Assembly: GCF_001261775.1 (NCBI RefSeq)
Contig: NZ_LN868535.1
Location: forward strand, 170,148-234,147
Reading direction: 5' to 3'
Source: Anaeromassilibacillus senegalensis
GTDB taxonomy: Bacteria > Bacillota > Clostridia > Oscillospirales > Acutalibacteraceae
Length of the DNA: 64,000 nt
The notes below the pieces were generated by a model. The model saw only the letters and a program-made list of their open reading frames with translations, searched no databases and was not told the DNA's origin. The translations under genes and the position numbers were made by a program. Of this stretch, positions 8,617 to 17,465 are shown one piece after another (within the stretch, counting starts at the first letter, position 1; each line of letters begins with the position of its first letter).

Positions 8617-8810
8617 TTTGGCCCGCCCGGAGAGATTTACCGGACGCTTTGCGTCCTGCCAGCTTGCCCACCCGCGCCTGACGCGCCGGTACCGGGCTGC
8701 GCTGCTCCTCGCTGAAAACGTGCCACTGGCACCTTTTCTTTACGCTCGGACCCTTTCGGGTTCGAATCCCTCCCTGTGCTCCACGAGGGAATCGAACCGG
8801 TAAAACAACT
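8617..8810. other. Cluster of truncated tRNA 3' ends and hairpin modules
   Basis: Positions 8617-8635 repeat the 3' end of the tRNA-Arg at 8840 (TTGGCCCGCCCGGAG plus a few bases). At 8757-8783 the plus strand carries a T-arm and CCA end (GGGTTCGAATCCC then TGTGCTCCA) with no matching 5' half. At about 8779-8803 the minus strand carries another T-arm-like piece (CCGGTTCGATTCC). In between lies a GGTGCCAGTGGCACC palindrome. These look like scars of site-specific integration or deletion at tRNA genes. No intact gene is supported. Confidence 0.6.
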
Positions 8811-8839
8811 GCCGTGCACCACACACAGCGGGGATGATT

Positions 8840-8916
8840 TGGCCCGCCCGGAGGGATTCGAACCCCCGGCCTTCAGAATCGGAATCTGCTGCGATATCCA
8901 GCTTCGCCACGGGCGG
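8840..8916 (-). tRNA. tRNA-Arg (anticodon CCG)
   Basis: 77 nt including an encoded CCA (TGG at 8840-8842 on the plus strand). The acceptor stem is CCGCCCG/CGGGCGG with discriminator G. The T-arm is GGGTTCGAATCCC. The anticodon loop is TTCCGAT, so the anticodon is CCG, reading CGG. The outermost anticodon-stem pair is a G-A mismatch. Confidence 0.93.
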
Positions 8917-9022
8917 GTATATAAAAGCAAATATGATTATAGCACGACCGTTTTAAAATTTCAATCACTGTTTCCGGAAAAGAAGAGGATATTTTTCGCG
9001 TATCCGCAAACAGACAAAGAAA

Positions 9023-9048
9023 GAGGCCGCGGTGCGTTCCGCGGCCTC
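9023..9048 (-). terminator. Terminator downstream of the giant hydrolase gene
   Basis: GAGGCCGCGG pairs perfectly with CCGCGGCCTC around a six-base loop. On the minus strand it is followed by TTTCTTTG, so it would stop transcription arriving from the 9297-17,279 gene. Confidence 0.75.
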
Positions 9049-9129
9049 TCCTGCCAAAGGGTTTAAAAGGAAGATGAAAAAGAAATATGTTGCACTCGTT
9101 TGGATGAATGAAGAATGGAATTACCGCCC

Positions 9130-9262
9130 TGTCCAGCGGGTCTTTTCCGGGCGCTTATCTCCGGAAAGCCCGCTGCGGGGACCTCCGGTCGGGACGCGCT
9201 TACAGCGAGGACCATTTTAAGCACTGTGACAACACAATGGACCTGCGGTCTGCACGTGCCTC
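9130..9262. repeat. Interspersed hairpin-module block
   Basis: Contains GACCTCCGGTC-type palindromes, a CGCTTACAGCGAGG segment and a GACCTGCGGTC element like those at 889-1372 and 19,330-19,800. It lies between the terminator and the end of the giant hydrolase gene. No gene is supported. Confidence 0.7.
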
Positions 9263-9296
9263 CGGCGACTGTCTCAGTCAGCTGGTTTTATTATTT

Positions 9297-12200
9297 TCAG
9301 CTAATTGCCACGGTGCAGTGCTGCACAGCAGCCTGCCCGGGGAGCGTTGTGTAAACACCGGTGGACTGGCCTGCATTGCCGACCGCCCAAATGCGGAAAT
9401 AATAATCGTTGCCGATCTGGGTAACAAACTGGGTCTTGAAGATATTGCCGTTGCCGACGGTGAAGCTCGGCGCAACGCCGTTGCCGTTGAGAACGGTCAT
9501 CTTGAAGCAGTATGCCTGGCCGCGCTGGACGGTAAACGGCAGGGTCGTGTCGGATTTCACGCTTGCAGCGGTGGTTCCTGTACCGGTGCCCGGCGTGGTT
9601 CCCACGATTCCCTCGTTGCCATAGGAGCTGCCATTCTCATAGACATACACGGTCTTAGAGCCTCCTCCGGAGGAGGTGGAGGTTCTCGGGACCAGCGCCA
9701 TGATGGCGTCTTTAATGGCCTGCTCGGCTGCGTCTACCTTATTCTGCGTGGCTGTTGCGGGCAGTGCCTTCGCCGCTGCGACGGCTGCCGCCAGCTTTGC
9801 CCAGGAATCGCTGGTATATTTGCTGGAACTGCGGGATTCCGCATCCTGAATAGCTGCATTCAGGCCGGTCACATCCGCATCCATAACCTGATACGGGAAG
9901 TAAACGATGTTCGCTCTGCCATAGGTTGCATAGCTTGCGTCTCTTCTGGTGTAAACAGTCGGCGTGATGGAACCGTCCACAATGCCTTCCGCACACTTCA
10001 GGATTTCCTGGAGGTATTCCTCTGTGAAGGGCGCCAGATACTCTGCGTGGCCGGTGCGCACACTCAGCTTCTGGTCTCCAAGCTTTGCCAAAACCTGATT
10101 CAGATTCTGAACATAGGTCTGGATAGAGCACATGCCAATCTGCATCCACAGATCGCCGGAACCAACTGCATCGCCGGTATACAGGTCGTCTCCATGCAGC
10201 AGGAGAATGGAGCCAGCGGTATGGCCCGGGAGTGCCAATACTTCAATTGTCTCGTTGCCGAAGGAAATCTTGTCGCCGTCTGTTACAACTTTGACCTTGC
10301 CGGCATCCACGCCCATCTTTTTGATGATGGAAGCTTGGTCGCCTTCGCCTGCATAGACATTTTTGACCTGGTCGTGTCCGACAAAGTCATCGAGGCAGCC
10401 GATGTGGTCGCCGTGGTTGTGCGTGAGGATTACGTCGATGTCCGCGTTCTTGTTCTTCAGGACTTCGTTGACAATGTAGTCGTAGAGGTTACCGGCACCC
10501 ATGCCGGTATCGATTACGACGGCTTTGTCGCCCTGCTCAAGGACCCAGATCTGGCCCATCTCATAGTCTCTGACGACGGTGACACCCGGTTCAATGGTCT
10601 CATGGACATAGTTCATGGACGGATTGATCGTGTGGTTCTCGCTTCTTTCAAGGGTCTGGTCAAAGAGCCAGTTATACGGGGTGCCTGTGCTGTACACGTA
10701 TTTCCATACGTGGTGGGACGGGATGATGGAGCCCGCTGTGAACTCTTCAAACTTGATGCACTCACTGCCGGCCGCCTTCAGCGCTGCAACCGCCTGGCGG
10801 GTGCCTTCGATGTTGACGCTGTCGTCGTCCGCCGCATGGAACGCCCAGATCGGCATATTGATAATGCCCTTGAGCTGCTCCGCCTTGTCGCCGTAGTATT
10901 CGTTCGGAATTCTGCCGCAGATCGGCATCGCCGCCGCGAACACTTCCGGATGATCGAGGATGATCTTCCAGGTGCCGATGCCGCCCATGGACAGGCCCTG
11001 AATATAGATGCGGCTGGTGTCGATCGTGTCCGCGTTTGCCTGAATGAATGTATCCAGCATCTGCATCACAAGCGCTTCGTTCGCTTCATTGACCCAGCCT
11101 TCGCTTGCGGTCGGGCACTGCGGGGCCAACACATAGGCCGGATTCATATCCGTGCGCTCCGCCCAAGCGACCGCGCCCTTGTTGGCGATCAGGTGGGACA
11201 GATTGTTGCTGCCGCTCTCGCCGCTGCCGTGCAGGAACAGGACCAGCGGATATTTGCCGTCCTTGTCCATACCCGCGGACTTGATCGGGTCGAAATAGCG
11301 GTAATTGATGGTTTTTCCGCTCTCGTTGGTTACCTTTCCGCTCTGGAAATCGTCCACAATCAGATTCTTGACAGAATTGCTCAGGAACGCGTCGCGCGGA
11401 ACGGTTTCGCCGCCCGTTGTCTTGAGGTCGGTAAGCTGGGATACCTTATAAGAAATATCATACGTACTGGTGACCTTGCCGTCGTAGTAGCTGGTTACAG
11501 CCTCTTCGTCCGCCGGATCCAACGTGATGGTCACAGTCTTGCCGTCCACCTTGACACCCGTTACCGTGCGCATGCCGATCTTATCAAACTTCGGATTGCT
11601 TGCAGACAGCGTCGCCTGCACCTGATAGGCCGCCTTGGAAACGGAAGCCGGGTCAATTTCATTTTCATACGTAATGGAGGCCTGAATGACCTTCTGGCCA
11701 TCGTCCTTCACCTCGGTGGTGAGTTCCGCGCCGATGCCATCCTTGAGGATGCGGCTCGGGTCGTAAACGATGGAAGCGGTTCCATAGGTGGCAACCTTTG
11801 CGTCGCGCACATTGCCGCGCAGGTACTGCGTGCCGACGATGGAGCCGTCGACAATGCCCTTCGCGCATGCGAGGATGTCACGGACATATTGGTCGGTCAT
11901 CGTGCCGCGGAACTGTGCGTGGCCGCCGTAGACAATCAAATCGCGGTCGCCGATTACGTCGTTCAGATGTTGCAGGGAGTCAACGTATTCTTCAATAGAA
12001 CGGTCACCGATCTGCATCCAGACATAGCCGGTGCCGATCGCGTCGCCGGTGAAGAGCTTGTCGTCGATTAGGAATGCAACCGAGCCCGCCGTATGGCCGG
12101 GCACATCGATCACTTCAAACGATTTATCGCCGAGCGGGATTTTGTCGCCGTCTTTCAGCGCGACAATCTTTGCCTTGTCCGCCTCTGGGAACGGCTCCTT

Positions 12201-15200
12201 TGTCATCCGTTCTATGGTACTGATCGTACCAGCCACATCTTTTTCGCCGATATAAATGCGGTTTACGGTATCTTTCCCAAAGAATTTATTAAGCTGTCCG
12301 ATATGGTCGCCATGCTGATGGGTCAGCAGCACACTGATCTCCGCCTCCTTGTTTTCAAGGACGTTGTTTACCAGGTACGCATACAGGTCGCCTGTACCCA
12401 TACCGGTATCGATGATCACCGCTTGGCCGCCGCTTTCCAATACATACATCGGATCCACATCGTAGTCCCAAATCGCTTTGACGCCGTTACCACAGTCCTT
12501 GACGGTGTACAGGGTCTTCGGGTTGATCTTGCCGTAGTCGGTTCTTGCTCTGTTCTGCTCGAACAGCCAGTTGTAGATTTCCTGGTCCGCATACACGGCC
12601 TTCCAGCTGTGATGCGGGTCGGGAGTGATGGAACCTTCGAGATACTCATAATATTTGACGGAGGTGTTGCCGTGCGCCTTCAGCGCCGCAACCGCCTTCT
12701 GAGAACCGGAGACGTTGACCGTAGTGTCGTTTTCCGCATGCGCCACCCAGATGGGCAGGTTCGCCAGCGCGTCAAACGCTACGCCATTGTCTGTCTCATA
12801 AACGGAGTCGTTGACCATGCCGCAGATCGGAATTGCCGCTGCAAAGAAGTTCGGATAGGTCAGGATCATGTTCCAGGTGCCCATGCCGCCCATGGACATG
12901 CCTTCAATGTAGATGCGGTCCATATCCACCTGCGGATGCTCCGCAGCGAAGTCCTCGATCATCTTTTTCAACAGCGCAGGCATTCCTTCGCCCTGCCAGC
13001 CGCCGACGGAGAAGCCGGGGCTCTGCGGCGCCAGGATGTAGCACGGATTCTGTGCAATGCGGTCTGCTTCCGCCCAGGCGACCGCGCCCTTGTTGGCGAT
13101 CAGCTGCGCGTTGTTGTTTGTGCCGGACTCGCCCGCACCGTGCAGGAACAGGATCAGCGGATATTTGCCCTCGTCGTCCACCTTATTGACCGCAACCGGA
13201 TCGTAATAGCGGTACGGGATGTTCAGTTTGCCGTTGTTGATGCTCGCCGCCTTAAAGTCATCCACCACCAGGTTTTTGACGGAGCGCTGCTTGCACGTTG
13301 CCGCCTTGGCGGTATCGCCGTTCGCAAGCGGCAGGTCCTTTGTCTGGCGGATGGTGTAGGTGAGATCGTACATGGAGGTCTGGAAGCTCATATAGTCGAA
13401 GTAGCTCGTAGCGCCCATTCCGTCGCTCTGGTCAAAGGTCAGGGTGATGGTCTTGCCGTCTACCTTTACGTCGGAAATGGTCCGCATGCCGACGTTGTTG
13501 AAGGATTCCGTGCCCGCCGTGAGGCGCGCCTCAACCTGGAACGCGGATTTTGCAAGCTGGCCCGCCTTTGCCGCGTCAAGCTCGCCCGGATAGGTGATGG
13601 TTGCAGAAACAACCTTCTGTCCGTCGTCAAAGACTTCCGTGGTCAGGTCCGCCCAAATGCTGTCCTTCAGGACCCAATCGGGACGATAGGCGATGGAGGC
13701 GGTGCCATAGGTCGCCTGTCTTGCGTCGCGCACGCTGCCGCGCAGGTACTGCTTGGTTTCGATCGTGCCGTCCACAATGCCCTTTGCACATTCTAGGATG
13801 TCGCGGACATACTGGTCGGTCATAACGCCGCGGTACTGTGTGTGGCCGCCGTAGACGGTCAGGTCGCGGTCGCCGATCGCGTCGTTCAAATGCTGCAAAG
13901 AATCGACATATTCTTCAATGGAGCGGTCTCCGATCTGCATCCAGACATAGCCGGTGCCGATCGCGTCGCCTGTGAACAGCTTGTCTTCCAGGAGATATAC
14001 AACCGAACCGGTGGTATGGCCCGGGACGTCGATTACGGTAAAGGACTTATTGCCAAACGGGATCTTGTCGCCGTCGTTGACCGGAACAACCTTGCCCGCG
14101 TCTTCTCCCATTTTGGACAGAACCGATTGCGCATCCGCCGTGCCGATGTAAATGTGCTCGACGTCGTCGCGGTTTTTAAATTCTGCGATTTGTCCAATAT
14201 GGTCGCCGTGACGGTGCGTCAGCAGAACGTCAATTTTCTTGACGCTGTCGGGAAGGACGGACTTCAGCTTCGCATACAGGTCGCCTTTGCCCTGACCGGC
14301 ATCAATTAGAACCGCACGGTCGCCGTTGATCAGCACCCACATCGGGTCCACGTCATAGTCCAGAATCGCCTGTACGCCTTCATATTCCCATGTGGTGTAC
14401 TGGGTCTTCAGGGGGCTTTCCGGATTGTGGTTTCTCGCCGTATCCTGCTCGAACAGCCAGTTGTAGATTTCCTGATCTTCATAGACCGCTTTCCAGCTGT
14501 GGTGTGGGTTCGGAACAATTGCACCCGGCAGGTATTCATAGAATTTTACGGAGGTGTTGCCGTGCGCTTTGAGCGCCGCAACCGCTTCTCTGGAACCGGC
14601 GATATTGACCGATCCGTCGTCCTCCGCGTGCGCCACCCAGATCGGGAGTTCCTTCAGAGCGTCAAACGCCGCACCGCCATTGTCGGTGAAGTAGTTGTAA
14701 TCGCTGCCGCTGGGAACGCGTCCGCAGATCGGGATCGCCGCCGCGAACTTCTCCGGGTAATCCAGGATCATCTTCCAGGTGCCGATGCCGCCCATGGACA
14801 GGCCCTGAATATAGATGCGGCTGGTATCCACGTTATGGGTTTTCACAAATTCGTCCACCATCTTGATGACCAGATCCTGATTGTCCTGGTTGATCCAGCC
14901 TTCGCGCGCCGTCGGGCACTGCGGGGCCAGGACATAGACCGGGTTCTGTGCCACGCGGTCCGGTTCCACCCAGGAGACGGCGCCCTTGTTGGCGATGATC
15001 TGGGACAGGTTGTTGCTGCCGCTCTCGCCGCTGCCGTGCAGGAACAGGATCAGCGGGTAGCTGCCGTCCGCCGCCGCATCCGCGGATGCAATCGGATCGT
15101 AGTATTTGAAGTTGATGGTCTTGCCGTTTGTATTGCTGACGCTTCCACTCTGGAAATCGTCCACAATTTTGTTGGTAATCTTTGTGCTGCGGTACTTCGC

Positions 15201-17279
15201 CGGATCCACTGTGCCGTTCTCCGTCTCGATTTCACCCTTCTGGGTAACCAGATAGGAGATGTCGTACACATTGGTTGTGCCGTTGTAGAAGCTGGTGACC
15301 GCCGCCGCGTCGTCCGGGTCGAGCACCAGTGTGACCACATTTCCGTTTACCTTTACGTCTGTAATGGTGCGGTAGCCCTCCATGTCACTGGAGCCGTCGC
15401 CATAGGTCAGGGAAGCTTTGACTTTATAGTCGTTTTTGGAAACGCTGTCCGGATCGACCGCGCCGTCGTAGGTCAGGTTGACTTCTACCACGCGCTGGCC
15501 TTCCTCCTGGACTTCCGTCACCAGTTCCGCGGGAATGTCGCCGAACGGGATCGCGTATGGAAGAAGCAGGTCATCTTCCGTCAGGCCGAGGGTGTCCATA
15601 TTGGCTTTCATCATCAAACGGTCGCGTGCCGGGAAGTCGCTCTTGGTCGTGCAAATGGCCGCTGCGCCGTCTTTCGTATCCTTAAAGTGCATGAACGCGC
15701 CGTCCGTATCAGAGGTACATTCTTCCCAGCTGGGCAGGCCTTCGCCGTTCGGGTCGCCGGTTTTCACAAAGTTTGCCCAGTAGGAGGACATCGTATCCGC
15801 CAGGTAGTGGTCGTCTTCCGTCCACAGGCGCTGGCCTTCCACGCCGTCGCGCATGGAGTTGAACATAAACCACAGCTCACTAGAATGGAAAGAGCCGTAG
15901 AATTCCTCGTCGCGGCCGCCCACAATCTCCGGATCGTGCGGAGCAAGGTCGTGATCGAAGTAGTAAACATATGCATTGTGGTCTTCGTTATGGGTTTTTC
16001 CATACTGTGCGGAAATGCGGTATTTTGCAAAGTTGCTGTCGCTTCCAGAGCGCAGATTCATGCGATAGGCTTCCTTCGCGCTCTTGGGATTATAGATACT
16101 GCGGTTGTAAAGCTCGCCGTATTTATTCTCCATATTGCTATGGAACTTCTCGATCTCCGTTGTGCCGTCCGGCGAGCCGGAGAGGGAGGTGGATTCGTCC
16201 GCCGTGCCGCCGATCATCACATCGATGCCGTCCAGCGCGCCATCCCTTGTCAGATTGATGGATTCTTCCGTGAATACATAGCCGTCCAGCGTATTGCTGC
16301 CGGCCGCGCTCTTCAGGGCGCTGTAAACTTTCGCATCCGTGAAATCCTTCGCGTCCATTTTGCGCAGGTCTTCCAGCGTGGTGCCTTCGCCAAATGCCTT
16401 TTCAATTGCCGCCTGGCAATTTTCCTGCTTTTTCTCCAACGTCACATAGCTGCCGGGGGCCGCATAGCCGCTGAATCCGCTCTGGATAATCGCGCGGTTG
16501 AAAAGGCCCTTGGTCAACGGGGTGGAGAGCAGAGCCGTCACGGACATCGCGCCCGCGGACTGGCCGCAGATGGTCACGTTGTCTTTATCGCCGCCAAAGG
16601 CTTCGATATTCTGGCTGACCCACTCCAACGCCTTGACCTGGTCCAGTGTGCCATAGTTGCCGGAAATCCCATTGTTTTCCTCGCTCAGCTCCGGCAGTGC
16701 CAGGAAGCCAAACACGTTGACGCGGTACTGGATGCACACCACGATGATGCCCTTCGCCGCCAGCTTGGAGGCGTTAAACTCCATCTCGGAAGCATTGCCG
16801 TGGTCGTAGCCGCCGCCGTGAATCCACACCATGACAGGCAGGTCCTCGGCATCCGCGTTTTCGGGTTTATACACATTTAAATAGAGACAGTCTTCGCTGA
16901 TCTCCGGATTGTACGCTTCGTCAAAGTAGAACTCATCGCCCCAGAACTCCCCAACGGGGTTCAGGTTCTCGGGCTGCATCGCCTGGTTGCCCCACTCGTC
17001 GCAGACGCGCACGTCTGTCCAGGTTTCTTCCAGGTCCTGCGGCGCTTTCCAGCGCAGGTCGCCCACCGGGGGCTGTGCAAACGGGACGCCTTTAAATACG
17101 GTAACGCCCTCTGTGTCGGACGGGACGCCCTGGATCGGGCCGTTTTCAATTTGGACGATGCCGTCCCCCGCTTCCGCCTGAACCGGTTCCGCTGTGGCTG
17201 CAAACGCGCTTGTACAAACGCTGCACAGCATGGTTAGGGTCAAAAGAAGCGATAAAATCGATCGATGCATCTTTTTCAT
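9297..17279 (-). CDS. Giant secreted multi-esterase / metallo-beta-lactamase-fold hydrolase
   Basis: 2,660 residues from the ATG at 17,279; a TTG nine codons upstream is less likely because the signal peptide (KKMHRSILSLLLTLTMLCSV...AFAA) begins here. Order: type-B carboxylesterase (about 35-570; nucleophile in GQSAG, Ser241, and His in SFHSSELW), then three tandem modules of about 633 residues. Each module has an Ig-like esterase N-domain, an alpha/beta-hydrolase with GLSMGG or GMSMGG (Ser828, Ser1462, Ser2097), and a metallo-beta-lactamase fold with HxHGDH (starting about 1022, 1654 and 2287) plus PGHT and GDAIG/GDAVG ligand motifs. After that come a FIVAR-like helical segment, a Gly/Ser linker and a C-terminal domain of about 110 residues. 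All seven catalytic centres keep their key residues. No LPXTG or SLH anchor is seen. The substrate is unknown; polyester-like or acylated-glycan substrates are guesses. Confidence 0.9.
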   Translation of the reverse strand: MKKMHRSILSLLLTLTMLCSVCTSAFAATAEPVQAEAGDGIVQIENGPIQGVPSDTEGVTVFKGVPFAQPPVGDLRWKAPQDLEETWTDVRVCDEWGNQAMQPENLNPVGEFWGDEFYFDEAYNPEISEDCLYLNVYKPENADAEDLPVMVWIHGGGYDHGNASEMEFNASKLAAKGIIVVCIQYRVNVFGFLALPELSEENNGISGNYGTLDQVKALEWVSQNIEAFGGDKDNVTICGQSAGAMSVTALLSTPLTKGLFNRAIIQSGFSGYAAPGSYVTLEKKQENCQAAIEKAFGEGTTLEDLRKMDAKDFTDAKVYSALKSAAGSNTLDGYVFTEESINLTRDGALDGIDVMIGGTADESTSLSGSPDGTTEIEKFHSNMENKYGELYNRSIYNPKSAKEAYRMNLRSGSDSNFAKYRISAQYGKTHNEDHNAYVYYFDHDLAPHDPEIVGGRDEEFYGSFHSSELWFMFNSMRDGVEGQRLWTEDDHYLADTMSSYWANFVKTGDPNGEGLPSWEECTSDTDGAFMHFKDTKDGAAAICTTKSDFPARDRLMMKANMDTLGLTEDDLLLPYAIPFGDIPAELVTEVQEEGQRVVEVNLTYDGAVDPDSVSKNDYKVKASLTYGDGSSDMEGYRTITDVKVNGNVVTLVLDPDDAAAVTSFYNGTTNVYDISYLVTQKGEIETENGTVDPAKYRSTKITNKIVDDFQSGSVSNTNGKTINFKYYDPIASADAAADGSYPLILFLHGSGESGSNNLSQIIANKGAVSWVEPDRVAQNPVYVLAPQCPTAREGWINQDNQDLVIKMVDEFVKTHNVDTSRIYIQGLSMGGIGTWKMILDYPEKFAAAIPICGRVPSGSDYNYFTDNGGAAFDALKELPIWVAHAEDDGSVNIAGSREAVAALKAHGNTSVKFYEYLPGAIVPNPHHSWKAVYEDQEIYNWLFEQDTARNHNPESPLKTQYTTWEYEGVQAILDYDVDPMWVLINGDRAVLIDAGQGKGDLYAKLKSVLPDSVKKIDVLLTHRHGDHIGQIAEFKNRDDVEHIYIGTADAQSVLSKMGEDAGKVVPVNDGDKIPFGNKSFTVIDVPGHTTGSVVYLLEDKLFTGDAIGTGYVWMQIGDRSIEEYVDSLQHLNDAIGDRDLTVYGGHTQYRGVMTDQYVRDILECAKGIVDGTIETKQYLRGSVRDARQATYGTASIAYRPDWVLKDSIWADLTTEVFDDGQKVVSATITYPGELDAAKAGQLAKSAFQVEARLTAGTESFNNVGMRTISDVKVDGKTITLTFDQSDGMGATSYFDYMSFQTSMYDLTYTIRQTKDLPLANGDTAKAATCKQRSVKNLVVDDFKAASINNGKLNIPYRYYDPVAVNKVDDEGKYPLILFLHGAGESGTNNNAQLIANKGAVAWAEADRIAQNPCYILAPQSPGFSVGGWQGEGMPALLKKMIEDFAAEHPQVDMDRIYIEGMSMGGMGTWNMILTYPNFFAAAIPICGMVNDSVYETDNGVAFDALANLPIWVAHAENDTTVNVSGSQKAVAALKAHGNTSVKYYEYLEGSITPDPHHSWKAVYADQEIYNWLFEQNRARTDYGKINPKTLYTVKDCGNGVKAIWDYDVDPMYVLESGGQAVIIDTGMGTGDLYAYLVNNVLENKEAEISVLLTHQHGDHIGQLNKFFGKDTVNRIYIGEKDVAGTISTIERMTKEPFPEADKAKIVALKDGDKIPLGDKSFEVIDVPGHTAGSVAFLIDDKLFTGDAIGTGYVWMQIGDRSIEEYVDSLQHLNDVIGDRDLIVYGGHAQFRGTMTDQYVRDILACAKGIVDGSIVGTQYLRGNVRDAKVATYGTASIVYDPSRILKDGIGAELTTEVKDDGQKVIQASITYENEIDPASVSKAAYQVQATLSASNPKFDKIGMRTVTGVKVDGKTVTITLDPADEEAVTSYYDGKVTSTYDISYKVSQLTDLKTTGGETVPRDAFLSNSVKNLIVDDFQSGKVTNESGKTINYRYFDPIKSAGMDKDGKYPLVLFLHGSGESGSNNLSHLIANKGAVAWAERTDMNPAYVLAPQCPTASEGWVNEANEALVMQMLDTFIQANADTIDTSRIYIQGLSMGGIGTWKIILDHPEVFAAAMPICGRIPNEYYGDKAEQLKGIINMPIWAFHAADDDSVNIEGTRQAVAALKAAGSECIKFEEFTAGSIIPSHHVWKYVYSTGTPYNWLFDQTLERSENHTINPSMNYVHETIEPGVTVVRDYEMGQIWVLEQGDKAVVIDTGMGAGNLYDYIVNEVLKNKNADIDVILTHNHGDHIGCLDDFVGHDQVKNVYAGEGDQASIIKKMGVDAGKVKVVTDGDKISFGNETIEVLALPGHTAGSILLLHGDDLYTGDAVGSGDLWMQIGMCSIQTYVQNLNQVLAKLGDQKLSVRTGHAEYLAPFTEEYLQEILKCAEGIVDGSITPTVYTRRDASYATYGRANIVYFPYQVMDADVTGLNAAIQDAESRSSSKYTSDSWAKLAAAVAAAKALPATATQNKVDAAEQAIKDAIMALVPRTSTSSGGGSKTVYVYENGSSYGNEGIVGTTPGTGTGTTAASVKSDTTLPFTVQRGQAYCFKMTVLNGNGVAPSFTVGNGNIFKTQFVTQIGNDYYFRIWAVGNAGQSTGVYTTLPGQAAVQHCTVAIS

Positions 17280-17465
17280 CTTTGCTTGCTCTCTCCTTTT
17301 CCTCAATGGGTAATTTTTGGGTTTGCTTCGCCGGGCCGCGTGTTACTGCATGGGCACCCTCTCCTTCTTTTTTGGTTATATTTCTTAAAAAAAGCTGCAA
17401 AAACCTAAGCCTGTCAAAAATTTCGATTTTTGACAAGCTGGGACCCCTAATTTGGATGTCTATGT

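Noticed and set aside
8757..8783. A second complete tRNA gene on the plus strand
   Set aside because: Only the T-arm and CCA end are present; no 5' acceptor strand or anticodon arm pairs with it.
8637..8930. Minus-strand frame of 97 codons over the tRNA-Arg region
   Set aside because: It reads through the tRNA gene itself and the tRNA-like fragments; a familiar kind of false gene at tRNA loci.
9108..16880. Long plus-strand frames (up to 987 codons) opposite the giant hydrolase
   Set aside because: They mirror the repeated modules of the minus-strand gene and only repeat because the modules do; no ribosome sites or motifs.
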